NCBI GenBank assembly: GCA_040219295.1
Contig: JAVJST010000005.1
Coordinates: forward strand, 992,001 to 1,056,000
DNA length: 64,000 nt
Origin: JAVJST01 sp040219295
Lineage (GTDB): Bacteria; Pseudomonadota; Alphaproteobacteria; Rhodospirillales; Casp-alpha2
Direction: 5' to 3'
Shown: positions 34,403 to 42,318 of the stretch, one piece after another
How the letters are laid out: every line of letters starts with the position of its first letter
How positions within the stretch are numbered: position 1 is the stretch's first letter
The notes under the pieces: model-generated
Databases searched by the model: none
The model's input: the letters and a program-made list of their open reading frames with translations, nothing else
Told to the model about the DNA's origin: nothing
Program-made: the position numbers and the translations under genes

Positions 34403-35827
34403 ATGAAAAAGACAATCATGCTGGGCGCGGCCGCGCTCTCCGTCGTGCTGAGTTCCGGTGCCGCGATCGCTGATGACAACGTCTACGCCGGCTTTCCGGT
34501 GACCGTGAAAGGCTACAGCGGTGACAAGAAGACGTCGGTCTCGTACACCGGCCAGATCGCGCGACACACGCTGCACGACTCCCTGAAGAAGCTGGCCGGA
34601 TCCGGTGACGGCACGAACACCGAGGCGCTGAAGGCGCAAATGATGGCCTACTTCGCGGGTGAGGACGCGGGGCGCGAGATCCTGGCGCCGAAGACCAAGG
34701 GGGCGTTCGTCATCGCCCAGTCCGCCGTCGACGACATCAGCAAGAAGAAGAACCTCGCGGGCAAGACCTTCAAGGGCACCGTCACGGGCATGCCGAACAA
34801 TCTGACCGGGGCGGAGCTTGTCTCGTTCTGGATCGACAAGGCGGCGGCGGCCAAGAAGGGCGTCGACACGGCAAACGGGTACGATTACGCGCAGCTGATC
34901 TCCAAGTTCGTCATGGGCGCGGTGTTCTACAACCAGGTCGTCGACGGTTACCTCGACGAGAACCTCGGCGCCGACAAGAAGCCCAACGACGAACCGTATT
35001 CCGACGGCGCGGCCTACACCGGCAAGGAGCACTCCTGGGACGAAGCCTTCGGCTACTTCGGGGCGCCGGCCCATACACTGACCCTGACGCCGAAGCAGGT
35101 CTACGACATCGCCAAGCAGTCGGAGGACGCTTTTGCGCTGGCCGACTACAACAAGGACGGCAAGGTCGACCTCAAGACCGAAATGACTTTCGGCCCCGCC
35201 TACTACGCGGCCGGTTTCGATGCCTCGGTCCACGACCAGGGCAACAGCACGGCCTACCTGCACACCATCACCAAGGCGTTCCTCGATGGTCGTAGGTTGC
35301 TGGCTGCCGCCAACGGCGAGAAGCTCAGCGATGCGCAGCGCGCCGAGCTTCGCGGCTACGCCGCGGTGATCGCCGAGAACTGGGAGCGCGTGCTCGCCGA
35401 AGCCGTGTTCAAGTACGCGGGTTCCGTCTACAAGGACATGGCCAAGCTTCAGGCCGTCATGGACGCGGGCGGCGACACCGCCGAGGTCAACGGCAACTAC
35501 ATCAAGCACTGGGGTGAACTGAAGGGTTTCAGCCTCGCGCTGCAGACCGGCAAGAACAACCTCGGCGAGACCGCGACGCGGCTCAATCGCCTGATCGGCT
35601 TTGGTCCGCTGCTCGACAACCTGAGCCAGGTCGTCGATGTCGACAGCGACGGCAACTACATCCGCGACCAGGGCGTCGACTGGGGCGAGTACATGCTGCA
35701 CATGGCCAAGGTTCAGAAGCTCATGATCGACAGCTTCGGCGTCAAGGCGCGCAACAACGACATCACCAGCGACCTCGCGGCGTTGACCGAACAACTCGGC
35801 GGCGGCGCCAGCGCCGAGAACGACTGA
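34403..35827 (+). CDS. DUF4856 periplasmic protein, iron-regulated
   Basis: The protein has 474 residues with a clear signal peptide (MKKTIMLGAAALSVVLSSGA). It carries the DUF4856 hallmark 'GKEHSWDEAFGYFGAP' (about residue 210). The segment 'ADYNKDGKVDLKTEM' has the D-x-N-x-D-G-x-V-D spacing of a calcium-binding loop, and 'VDVDSDGNYIRD' is similar. DUF4856 proteins are grouped with imelysin-like periplasmic proteins of iron uptake. A near-perfect Fur box stands just upstream. It is probably first in an operon with the desaturase-binding-protein fusion and the permease. Confidence 0.85.
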   Translation: MKKTIMLGAAALSVVLSSGAAIADDNVYAGFPVTVKGYSGDKKTSVSYTGQIARHTLHDSLKKLAGSGDGTNTEALKAQMMAYFAGEDAGREILAPKTKGAFVIAQSAVDDISKKKNLAGKTFKGTVTGMPNNLTGAELVSFWIDKAAAAKKGVDTANGYDYAQLISKFVMGAVFYNQVVDGYLDENLGADKKPNDEPYSDGAAYTGKEHSWDEAFGYFGAPAHTLTLTPKQVYDIAKQSEDAFALADYNKDGKVDLKTEMTFGPAYYAAGFDASVHDQGNSTAYLHTITKAFLDGRRLLAAANGEKLSDAQRAELRGYAAVIAENWERVLAEAVFKYAGSVYKDMAKLQAVMDAGGDTAEVNGNYIKHWGELKGFSLALQTGKNNLGETATRLNRLIGFGPLLDNLSQVVDVDSDGNYIRDQGVDWGEYMLHMAKVQKLMIDSFGVKARNNDITSDLAALTEQLGGGASAEND

Positions 35828-35840
35828 TTGGGATCCGGTT

Positions 35841-35863
35841 GCGGCCCGGACGGTCCGGGCCGC
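35841..35863 (+). terminator. Strong GC hairpin after the DUF4856 gene
   Basis: GCGGCCCGG (35841-35849) pairs with CCGGGCCGC (35855-35863) around ACGGT. No clear T run follows, so it may be a partial terminator or an RNA-stabilising hairpin that lowers expression of the downstream genes. Confidence 0.5.
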
Positions 35864-35888
35864 TTCCATCCCCTCGACCGGTGAAGCC

Positions 35889-37901
35889 ATGGACGGATTG
35901 ATCGCAGGATACATCGACAACGTGATCGGCCCGCTGACCGATCCGACGAAGCGGATCTTTCTCGGCTATCTCACCTCGGCGTTGCTGATCGCGCTCGGGG
36001 TGCAGTTCTTCGTCCGCCGCCAGGGCTTTGCCGAGGCGTGGCGCGGTCTGTTTTCCCGGCAGACCTGGTGGTCCCGTTCGGCACGGGCCGACTACACCAT
36101 CCTGCTCATCAACCAGGTCCTGATGATGGGGATCGTGCCGCGGCTGATTTCGACGCTGGCGCTTGCGACCATCCTGTTCGAGGGGCTTCACCGCGTCTTC
36201 GACGGTCGCGTCCTGCTGTGGCCGGAGGCGTCACCGTTCGTGGTATCGGCGCTGTTCACGGTGACCCTGTTCCTGCTCGACGACTTCTCGCGCTACGCCG
36301 TGCACCGCGCGCTGCATCGCTGGCCCGTTCTCTGGAGTTTCCACAAGGTTCACCATTCCGCCGAGTCCCTGACCCCGTTCACGGTGTTCCGGACCCATCC
36401 GGTCGAGGGCGTGATCTTTGCCTTGCGCTCGACCGCGGTGCAGGCGCTCGCCGTTGCCGTCTTCATGTACTTCTTCGGCAACCGGTTCGAATTGCTGACC
36501 GCGCTCGGCGCCAACGTGTTCCTGTTCGCCTTCAACCTTGCCGGATCGAACCTGCGGCATTCGCCGGTGTGGATTTCCTACGGCGCGCGGATCGAGACGT
36601 GGCTGATGTCGCCGGCCCAGCACCAGATCCACCATTCCGTCGAGCCGAGACACTTCGACCGCAACTTCGGGGTGGTGCTTTCCGTATGGGACCGGCTCGG
36701 GGGTACCCTGTGTCTCGCCGGCCGTGACGAGACCGGTGTAACCTTCGGCATCGGCCGCAACATGGTGTTTGCCCACGACCTTGCGTCGATTTACGTTACG
36801 CCGTTCCGCGAGGCGGCGACCCTTCTCATCCAGCCCGTGACAGATCGAATGAGCAGATTGCGCATGTCTTTCTCCAACAACGTGCGGCGTTGGTCCGCGC
36901 TCGGCGTCCTCGCCCTGGCCCTTGGCTTATTCCTGACGCCGTCGGCCGGTGCGTCGCAGACGCTGAACATCTACTCGCACCGCCAGCCGTTCCTGATCCA
37001 GCCGTTCATCGACGCATACACCGCCGAGACGGGGACCCAGATCAACATCGTCTACGCATCGAAGGGCCTGGCCCAGCGCCTGCAGATGGAAGGCGAGCGC
37101 AGCCCGGCGGATCTGATCCTGACCGTCGATATCGCGCGTTTGCATGTCTACGCCGACAAGGACTTGCTGGCGCCCGTCGACTCCGACGTGCTGCAAGCCA
37201 ACGTTCCGGCGCATCTGCGCGATCCCGGCAACCGATGGTTCGCGTTCTCGAAACGCGCACGGTTGATCGTCGTCGCGAAGTCGGCAGCCGACGCACACGA
37301 AATCAAGCGTTACGAGGACCTCGCCGATCCGAAATGGCGCGGGCGGGTCTGCTCGCGGCCCGGCAGCCATGTCTACAACCGCGCCCTCATTGCGTCGATG
37401 ATCAATGCCTACGGACCCGAGAAGGCCGAGGCATGGGCGCAGGGCGTCGTCGACAACCTGGCGCGCCGCCCGCAAGGCAACGACCGGGCACAGGTCAAGG
37501 CGATCTACGAAGGCGTCTGCGACATCGCCGTCATCAACAACTACTACTACGGCAAGCTGAAGCACGGTGAGAGCCAGGAGCATCGCGACTGGGCCGCGGC
37601 GGTAGACCTGATCTTTCCGAATCAGGCCGATCGCGGCACCCACATCAACATCTCGGGCGGCGGCGTTGCCAAGTACTCCCAGAACAAGGAGGAGGCGGTC
37701 CGTTTTCTCGAGTTCCTGACCGAGAAGACCGCGCAGCACCTCTACGGCGATGTCAATTTCGAGTATCCGGTCAATCCGGCGGTGCCGATGCCTGAGGAAC
37801 TGGCGTCCTGGGGAACCTTCGCCGAGGACAAAATGCCGATTTCCAGGATCGCCGATCTCGCGCCCGAGGCGCAGAAGATCATCGATCGGGTCGGATGGTA
37901 G
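35889..37901 (+). CDS. Fusion of a fatty-acid-hydroxylase/sterol-desaturase domain with an iron(III)-binding FbpA/FutA-like protein
   Basis: One continuous frame of 670 residues. Residues 1-320 are a membrane di-iron hydroxylase with the three histidine boxes H139-x3-H143, H152-x2-HH (155-156) and H245-x2-HH (248-249). Residues 326-360 look like a complete signal peptide (MSFSNNVRRWSALGVLALAL, then 'SAGASQ'). Residues 360-670 are a solute-binding protein of the ferric type, beginning 'LNIYSHRQPFLIQPFIDAYT' and with the tyrosine triplet Y552-Y554 ('NNYYYGKL') of FbpA/FutA iron sites. No stop separates the parts. Internal ATGs at 36849 and 36864 could start a separate binding protein, but no strong ribosome site is seen. 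The gene lies under the upstream Fur box and overlaps the permease gene. Confidence 0.85.
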   Translation: MDGLIAGYIDNVIGPLTDPTKRIFLGYLTSALLIALGVQFFVRRQGFAEAWRGLFSRQTWWSRSARADYTILLINQVLMMGIVPRLISTLALATILFEGLHRVFDGRVLLWPEASPFVVSALFTVTLFLLDDFSRYAVHRALHRWPVLWSFHKVHHSAESLTPFTVFRTHPVEGVIFALRSTAVQALAVAVFMYFFGNRFELLTALGANVFLFAFNLAGSNLRHSPVWISYGARIETWLMSPAQHQIHHSVEPRHFDRNFGVVLSVWDRLGGTLCLAGRDETGVTFGIGRNMVFAHDLASIYVTPFREAATLLIQPVTDRMSRLRMSFSNNVRRWSALGVLALALGLFLTPSAGASQTLNIYSHRQPFLIQPFIDAYTAETGTQINIVYASKGLAQRLQMEGERSPADLILTVDIARLHVYADKDLLAPVDSDVLQANVPAHLRDPGNRWFAFSKRARLIVVAKSAADAHEIKRYEDLADPKWRGRVCSRPGSHVYNRALIASMINAYGPEKAEAWAQGVVDNLARRPQGNDRAQVKAIYEGVCDIAVINNYYYGKLKHGESQEHRDWAAAVDLIFPNQADRGTHINISGGGVAKYSQNKEEAVRFLEFLTEKTAQHLYGDVNFEYPVNPAVPMPEELASWGTFAEDKMPISRIADLAPEAQKIIDRVGW

Positions 37902-39556
37902 CCGCCGCGTATCCCGCGAGACATACCGGCACGGGCCTGTGGTTCAATCCGTGGACCGTCGCCGCTGTCGCCCTGACGGCCGTTTTCCTGGCGCCGATCA
38001 TTGCCGTCTTCGTGGCGGCCGCCGGTGACAGTGACGGCCTATGGCCGCACCTGCTCGATACCGTCATCCCGCGTTACGTCGCGAACACCGTGATCCTGAT
38101 GACCGGCGTCGGCGGTGTGAGCCTGCTGTTCGGCGTGACGGCGGCGTGGCTTGTGACGCGCTTCGAGTTCCCGTTCTGCCGCACGTTCGAGTGGTTGCTG
38201 CTGTTGCCGGCGACCGTGCCGGCCTACCTGATCGCCTACACCTACACGGACTTTCTCGAGTACGCCGGCCCTGTGCAGGGCCTGCTGCGCGACCTGTTCG
38301 GCTGGAAGAGCGCGCGCGATTACTGGTTCCCGGAGATCCGCTCGATGCAGGGTGCCATGCTGGTCATGGGCGCGGTACTCTACCCCTACGTCTACATGAT
38401 GGCGCGGACGGCCTTCCTGCTGACGCCGAAGTCGCTGTTCGAAACCGGCCGGCTGGCCGGGCGCAGCATCTTCTGGGGCGTCGGCCTGCCGCTCGCCCGG
38501 CCGGCCATCGCCGCCGGCCTGGCGCTGGTCCTGATGGAGACGATCTCGGATTTCGGCACCGTCGAGTACTTCGCCATTGAGACCCTGACCCTCGGTATCT
38601 TCAATGTCTGGCTCGGGATGAACAACCTGACGGCCGCGGCGCAGATCGCGTCCTTCGCGTTTCTGTTCATCATCGCGCTGCTGGTGTTCGAGCTGACGGC
38701 ACGGTCGAGCCGGCGATACGCCGATACCAGCCGCAAGGCCGTGTCGCTCGAAGCCGGCAAGCTCAGGGGCTGGCGCGCCGCGGCATGCGTCGCGGCGTGT
38801 GCGACCCCGGTCGTCCTCGGCTTTGTCGTCCCCGTCGGTGTTCTGCTCAACTTCATACTACGGGGGTATTCGCTGGACCTGGACGAGTCGGTCGTCGCCG
38901 CGGCGCTCAATTCGGTCGTGCTGGCATCGGTCGTCGCGGCTCTGGTCATGGGCGCGGCCGCCTTCATGGTTCTGGCGTCGATCCATCACGGCAACGTCGT
39001 GTTGCGCCGGCTGACGGCGCTGGCCTCCGTCGGTTACGCGTTCCCGGGAACGATCCTCGCGATCGGCGTTGTCACCGCCGGCGGTTTCATTGACGACCGG
39101 ATCGCCGCGGTCATGGGCACGCTCTTCGGCCTCAGTCACGTCGGCCTGATGACGGGCGGGATCGGGCTCGTGGTGTTCGCCTGCGTCGTGCGTTTCCAGG
39201 CCGTCGGATACGGCGCGATCACATCCGGTTATGAACGCCTCTCGCCCAACATGATGAGCGCCAGCCGGACGCTTGGCTGCGGTTTCGGCGACAGCCTGCG
39301 CCGCGTCGTGCTGCCGTTGATGCGGCTGTCGATCGTCGCCGGCGGGCTGCTGGTGTTCGTCGACGTGATGAAGGAATTGCCGATGACGCTGCTGCTGCGG
39401 CCGTTCAACTACGAGACCCTGGCGACCTACGTCTACCAGTTCGCCAAGGACGAGTTGCTGGAGGAGGCCGCCTTGCCGGCGCTGGTCATCGTGCTGACAG
39501 GTATCATCCCGGTGGTCTTCATGAACGCCGCGCTGCGCCGCCTGATCCGTCGCTAG
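37895..39556 (+). CDS. Iron(III) ABC transporter permease, FbpB-like
   Basis: The protein has 553 residues and about twelve membrane segments, arranged as two permease halves as in FbpB/SfuB. The conserved loops are 'EYAGPVQGLLRDLFGWKSAR', 'PLARPAIAAGLALVLMETIS' and 'VVLPLMRLSIVAGGLLVFVD'. Its ATG overlaps the stop of the binding-protein fusion (ATGGTAG), so the two are translationally coupled. The ATPase normally encoded next is missing; a GST gene follows instead. It would import ferric iron released from the binding protein. Confidence 0.92.
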   Translation: MVAAAYPARHTGTGLWFNPWTVAAVALTAVFLAPIIAVFVAAAGDSDGLWPHLLDTVIPRYVANTVILMTGVGGVSLLFGVTAAWLVTRFEFPFCRTFEWLLLLPATVPAYLIAYTYTDFLEYAGPVQGLLRDLFGWKSARDYWFPEIRSMQGAMLVMGAVLYPYVYMMARTAFLLTPKSLFETGRLAGRSIFWGVGLPLARPAIAAGLALVLMETISDFGTVEYFAIETLTLGIFNVWLGMNNLTAAAQIASFAFLFIIALLVFELTARSSRRYADTSRKAVSLEAGKLRGWRAAACVAACATPVVLGFVVPVGVLLNFILRGYSLDLDESVVAAALNSVVLASVVAALVMGAAAFMVLASIHHGNVVLRRLTALASVGYAFPGTILAIGVVTAGGFIDDRIAAVMGTLFGLSHVGLMTGGIGLVVFACVVRFQAVGYGAITSGYERLSPNMMSASRTLGCGFGDSLRRVVLPLMRLSIVAGGLLVFVDVMKELPMTLLLRPFNYETLATYVYQFAKDELLEEAALPALVIVLTGIIPVVFMNAALRRLIRR

Positions 39557-39604
39557 ACCGTCCGGAAACCCTCACGTAATGTTGCTCCTGAAAAGGGGGC
39601 TAGA

Positions 39605-40231
39605 ATGATCGACTTCTACACGTGGGGTACGCCCAACGGCCGCAAGGTCTCCATCATGCTGGAAGAGATCGGGCTCGATTACACCGTGCATACGGTGGAC
39701 ATCACCGCCGACGAGCAGTTCGATCCCGCGTTCCTTGCAATCAGTCCGAACAACAAGATCCCGGCGATCGTCGATCACGACGGTATCGGCGGGCGGAAAA
39801 TGACACTTTTCGAATCCGGTGCGATCCTCATTTACCTCGCCAACAAGACGAAGACGGGCTTGTTCCCGAGCGACACTGCCGAACGCTACGAAACCCTGCA
39901 GTGGCTCATGTTCCAGATGGGCGGCGTCGGACCCATGTTCGGCCAGGCCAATCACTTCCTGCACTTTCTGAAGGAAGACGTGCCGTATGCGCAGAACCGA
40001 TACCGCACGGAGACACACCGTCTCTACGGCGTGATGGACAGGCGCCTGGCCGACAACGCCTATCTCGCGGGCGGGGCGTACACGATCGCAGACATCGCAA
40101 CCTATCCTTGGGTCATGCGCTGGAATTGGCACGAGATCGATCTGCCGAAACAGTGCCCGAACGTGTGGCGCTGGGTTGAAACCATCGGTGCGCGCCCCGC
40201 CGTGGAACGCGGCATGGCCGTGCCGGCGTAG
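39605..40231 (+). CDS. Nu-class glutathione S-transferase / GSH-dependent disulfide oxidoreductase (YfcG/YghU-like)
   Basis: The protein has 208 residues. The thioredoxin-like N-terminus 'MIDFYTWGTPNGRKVSIMLE' carries the Thr/Asn pair of the Nu class, followed by 'NNKIPAIVDHDG' and 'LFESGAILIYLANK'. The helical C-terminal domain contains 'YTIADIATYPWVMRWNW'. Relatives reduce disulfides or peroxides with glutathione. A GGGG ribosome site precedes the ATG. It follows the iron permease by about 50 bases and may be co-transcribed with it. Confidence 0.92.
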   Translation: MIDFYTWGTPNGRKVSIMLEEIGLDYTVHTVDITADEQFDPAFLAISPNNKIPAIVDHDGIGGRKMTLFESGAILIYLANKTKTGLFPSDTAERYETLQWLMFQMGGVGPMFGQANHFLHFLKEDVPYAQNRYRTETHRLYGVMDRRLADNAYLAGGAYTIADIATYPWVMRWNWHEIDLPKQCPNVWRWVETIGARPAVERGMAVPA

Positions 40232-40255
40232 CACGTGCGAGGTGACGGAGAACGG

Positions 40256-40774
40256 ATGACGGAACTTGAGACCAAGGGCGGCAACCTCGAGAACGAGCCC
40301 GTGCGGCGCGTGCGCCAGGCGCTGGCCGCCGGCGGCTATGGCGACCGGGTGATCGAACTTGCCGATACGGCACGAAGCGCCAGAGAGGCCGCCGACACAC
40401 TGGGGGTCGAGCTCGGCGCCATCGTCAAGTCGCTGGTGTTCACGGTCGGCAAGACCCCGGTGATGGCGCTGGTTGCCGGTGACCACAGGTGTCTCGAGGA
40501 GAACCTGCCACGCGCGCTCAACCTCGAAGGCGAGGTCGGGCGCCTCGATGCCGATACCGTCAAGCTGGTCACCGGCTTCTCGATCGGCGGCGTTGCGCCC
40601 GTCGGCATGACGAGACTGCTGCCGACCGTCATCGACCGCAGTTTCAAACGGTTCGACACGGTCTATGCGGCAGCGGGCCATCCGCACTGCGTGTTTCCCG
40701 CCAGCGTCACCGATCTCAAGCGGCTGACGCGCGGGATCGTCTCCTACAACATCGCCGCGCCGGCCGAACATTGA
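40256..40774 (+). CDS. YbaK/EbsC family aminoacyl-tRNA deacylase
   Basis: The protein has 172 residues from the ATG at 40256, which has GGAG five bases upstream; a GTG at 40235 is less likely. The fold is clear from 'LGAIVKSLVFTVGKTPVMAL', 'VAGDHRCLEENL', 'VTGFSIGGVAPVGM' and 'HPHCVFPASVTDLKRL'. These proteins hydrolyse mischarged tRNAs such as Cys-tRNA(Pro); the substrate of this member cannot be told. It follows the GST gene by 24 bases. Confidence 0.9.
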   Translation: MTELETKGGNLENEPVRRVRQALAAGGYGDRVIELADTARSAREAADTLGVELGAIVKSLVFTVGKTPVMALVAGDHRCLEENLPRALNLEGEVGRLDADTVKLVTGFSIGGVAPVGMTRLLPTVIDRSFKRFDTVYAAAGHPHCVFPASVTDLKRLTRGIVSYNIAAPAEH

Positions 40775-40855
40775 GTGGTCGGCCCCGGCGTCGCTCATTG
40801 GGATCGTGAGTGTCCTGATGACAACGAACCGGATAAGATGCAGAATTCGCCGGAC

Positions 40856-40878
40856 GGCGGTGACAACACATCACCGCC
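40856..40878 (+). promoter_or_regulatory. Hairpin in the leader of the small secreted protein gene
   Basis: GGCGGTGA (40856-40863) and TCACCGCC (40871-40878) pair perfectly around CAACACA. It lies about 10 bases before the ribosome site GGGAGGA of the next gene. It may end the YbaK transcript (a TTTT follows after four bases) or control the small gene. Confidence 0.5.
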
Positions 40879-40901
40879 GAGTATTTTGGGAGGACTGAAC
40901 G

Positions 40902-41189
40902 ATGTTTCACTTAAAGCCCTGCTTGATTGCCGCTGCCTTTCTCCTCACAAGCGCTGTCGTGGTGGTTTCGGATTCCGCCAGTGCGGCCAACATCATGAAT
41001 GACGCCGAATGCCGTAAGGCCCTGGCCGAAACCCAGGGCGCGTACGAGGAGTATAAGGGGCTTGGACCCAAGGCTCAGCTAGCTTTCGCCGAGATCATGA
41101 AACTGGCCGAGATGCGCTGCGGCGAGGGCGAGTACGAGAAGGCGGACCAGCTTCTTACGATCGCCCGCAGCATGGTCGCGACCGACTGA
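40902..41189 (+). CDS. Small exported protein
   Basis: The protein has 95 residues. A signal peptide (MFHLKPCLIAAAFLLTSAVV...) ends near 'DSASAANI'. The mature part is a short helical domain with two cysteines ('DAECRKALAETQGAYEEYKG', 'KLAEMRCGEGEYEKADQLLT'). No family is recognised; it has the look of a helical-hairpin periplasmic protein. A very good GGAGG ribosome site precedes the ATG, suggesting strong expression. Confidence 0.75.
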   Translation: MFHLKPCLIAAAFLLTSAVVVVSDSASAANIMNDAECRKALAETQGAYEEYKGLGPKAQLAFAEIMKLAEMRCGEGEYEKADQLLTIARSMVATD

Positions 41190-41278
41190 TCAGCCCCGTT
41201 TTAATTCCGGCCGATGTCTCTGGTATCGTCCCGTGAGCGTCGGCCGGGCGTTTTCACGGCGCTCGCTTCCGCATCGGA

Positions 41279-41307
41279 TTGACGCGGGTTCGCCCCTTGG
41301 TTAGAAC
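41279..41307 (+). promoter_or_regulatory. Promoter of the tRNA-Ser gene
   Basis: TTGACG (41279-41284) and TAGAAC (41302-41307) stand 17 bases apart, and the tRNA begins 37 bases further on. Both boxes are close to the sigma70 consensus. Confidence 0.6.
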
Positions 41308-41344
41308 ACGGGCGTCCGCCGGTTCCGGCGGCCTCAGCCAAGAC

Positions 41345-41436
41345 GGACGGGTGGGTGAGTGGCTGAAACCAGCGGTTTGCTAAACCGTCGTACTCTTAAC
41401 AGGGTACCGGGGGTTCGAATCCCCCCCCGTCCGCCA
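41345..41436 (+). tRNA. tRNA-Ser (anticodon GCU)
   Basis: The acceptor arms GGACGGG (41345-41351) and CCCGTCC (41426-41432) pair and are followed by G and an encoded CCA (41434-41436). The anticodon GCT is at 41379-41381 in a seven-base loop. The T-arm GGGGGTTCGAATCCCCC is standard. A long variable arm and total length of 92 bases fit a serine tRNA reading AGC and AGU. Confidence 0.96.
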
Positions 41437-41468
41437 TTCTTTCAGAGGAACTTGTTCTTGCGGACCGC

Positions 41469-42047
41469 TTAGAAGCGGAACAGTACCGGCGCGTCGGGGA
41501 CGAAGTTGTCGTCCGCGTGCCGCAGCTCATAGACGCTCAGGTAGTGTGTCAGTACACCGTCGGTCTCGAGCGGCAGGTCGATGCCGCGGATGTTGAGGAA
41601 CTGACGATCCTGTGGCTCCAGTGAGCCGGTGACGAACCCGATCAGGCGATGTTCGAGCTGGCACTCGAAGTATGGCCGTTCGAAGTGTTGCCAGACGTCC
41701 ATCAAATGCGGCTGTTCGCTGATACGCTGACCAGTATAGTCGGCGCCCCACCAATGGGTCAGCTTGGTGCCCCACAGCGCCCATCGTAGATCGAGAGGGT
41801 CGCGATGCATCTCGGCCAGCGAGAGCTGTCCCCACCAGCCGCGGAACTCGAGGATGTCGAAATTCCGCCACGCCGGAAAGCGATCGGGCGCCGGCCATTT
41901 CGAGCGCCACAGCTCGACAATCGGCGCCAGGTCGCCGAACTTCTCGGGCGGGGTATCGGACGCGAAAGAGAGATAGGACCACGGACTGACGATGTCCTGA
42001 ACCGGTTCTCGACGCGGAAACAACGAGATCATCCGATCATCATCCAC
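41469..42047 (-). CDS. PAS_5-like domain protein (first of two paralogues)
   Basis: The protein has 192 residues from a GTG at 42047; the ATG at 42032 is an alternative start. It contains 'IVELWRSKWPAPDRFPAWRN', 'FDILEFRGWWGQLSLAEM' and 'LDLRWALWGTKLTHWWGADY', the pattern of single-domain PAS_5 proteins common in alphaproteobacteria. It has no output domain. It matches the protein at 61622-62194 in layout (ELW-SK, PAW--F-I-EF, LWG--L). The function is unknown; it could be a small sensory or heme- or ligand-binding protein. Confidence 0.75.
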   Translation of the reverse strand: MDDDRMISLFPRREPVQDIVSPWSYLSFASDTPPEKFGDLAPIVELWRSKWPAPDRFPAWRNFDILEFRGWWGQLSLAEMHRDPLDLRWALWGTKLTHWWGADYTGQRISEQPHLMDVWQHFERPYFECQLEHRLIGFVTGSLEPQDRQFLNIRGIDLPLETDGVLTHYLSVYELRHADDNFVPDAPVLFRF

Positions 42048-42318
42048 ATTTCGGCGGGTGGGCCAAGCTGTGGATGTTCCCGTGCAAATGCCGCTACAGG
42101 CCGGGTACCACGTCCTTGACCGTGCCGTTTCAACGACGATTTCACAGGCCGCATAGCCGAACCCGACCGAGCAGCAACGCTGACGGTGTCGCCGATGACC
42201 GTCAGGCGGCGCAGGGCCGCTTGAGTTTGCCCGGGGGCTCGGATAATCGATGGTTGCTCGCCCTCATCGACCCCCTCTATCTGTGGGCAGGTTCGTTTCC
42301 GGGAAAGGTGGTACGTCA

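Noticed and set aside
34364..35920. A 518-residue open frame on the minus strand
   Set aside because: It is antisense to the DUF4856 gene, which has a signal peptide, family motif and Fur box. The frame has no recognisable domain.
36849..36870. Separate gene start splitting the hydroxylase and iron-binding parts
   Set aside because: The two ATGs here lack a convincing ribosome site and no stop ends the first part, so a single fused frame is the direct reading. Internal initiation remains possible and is noted in the feature.
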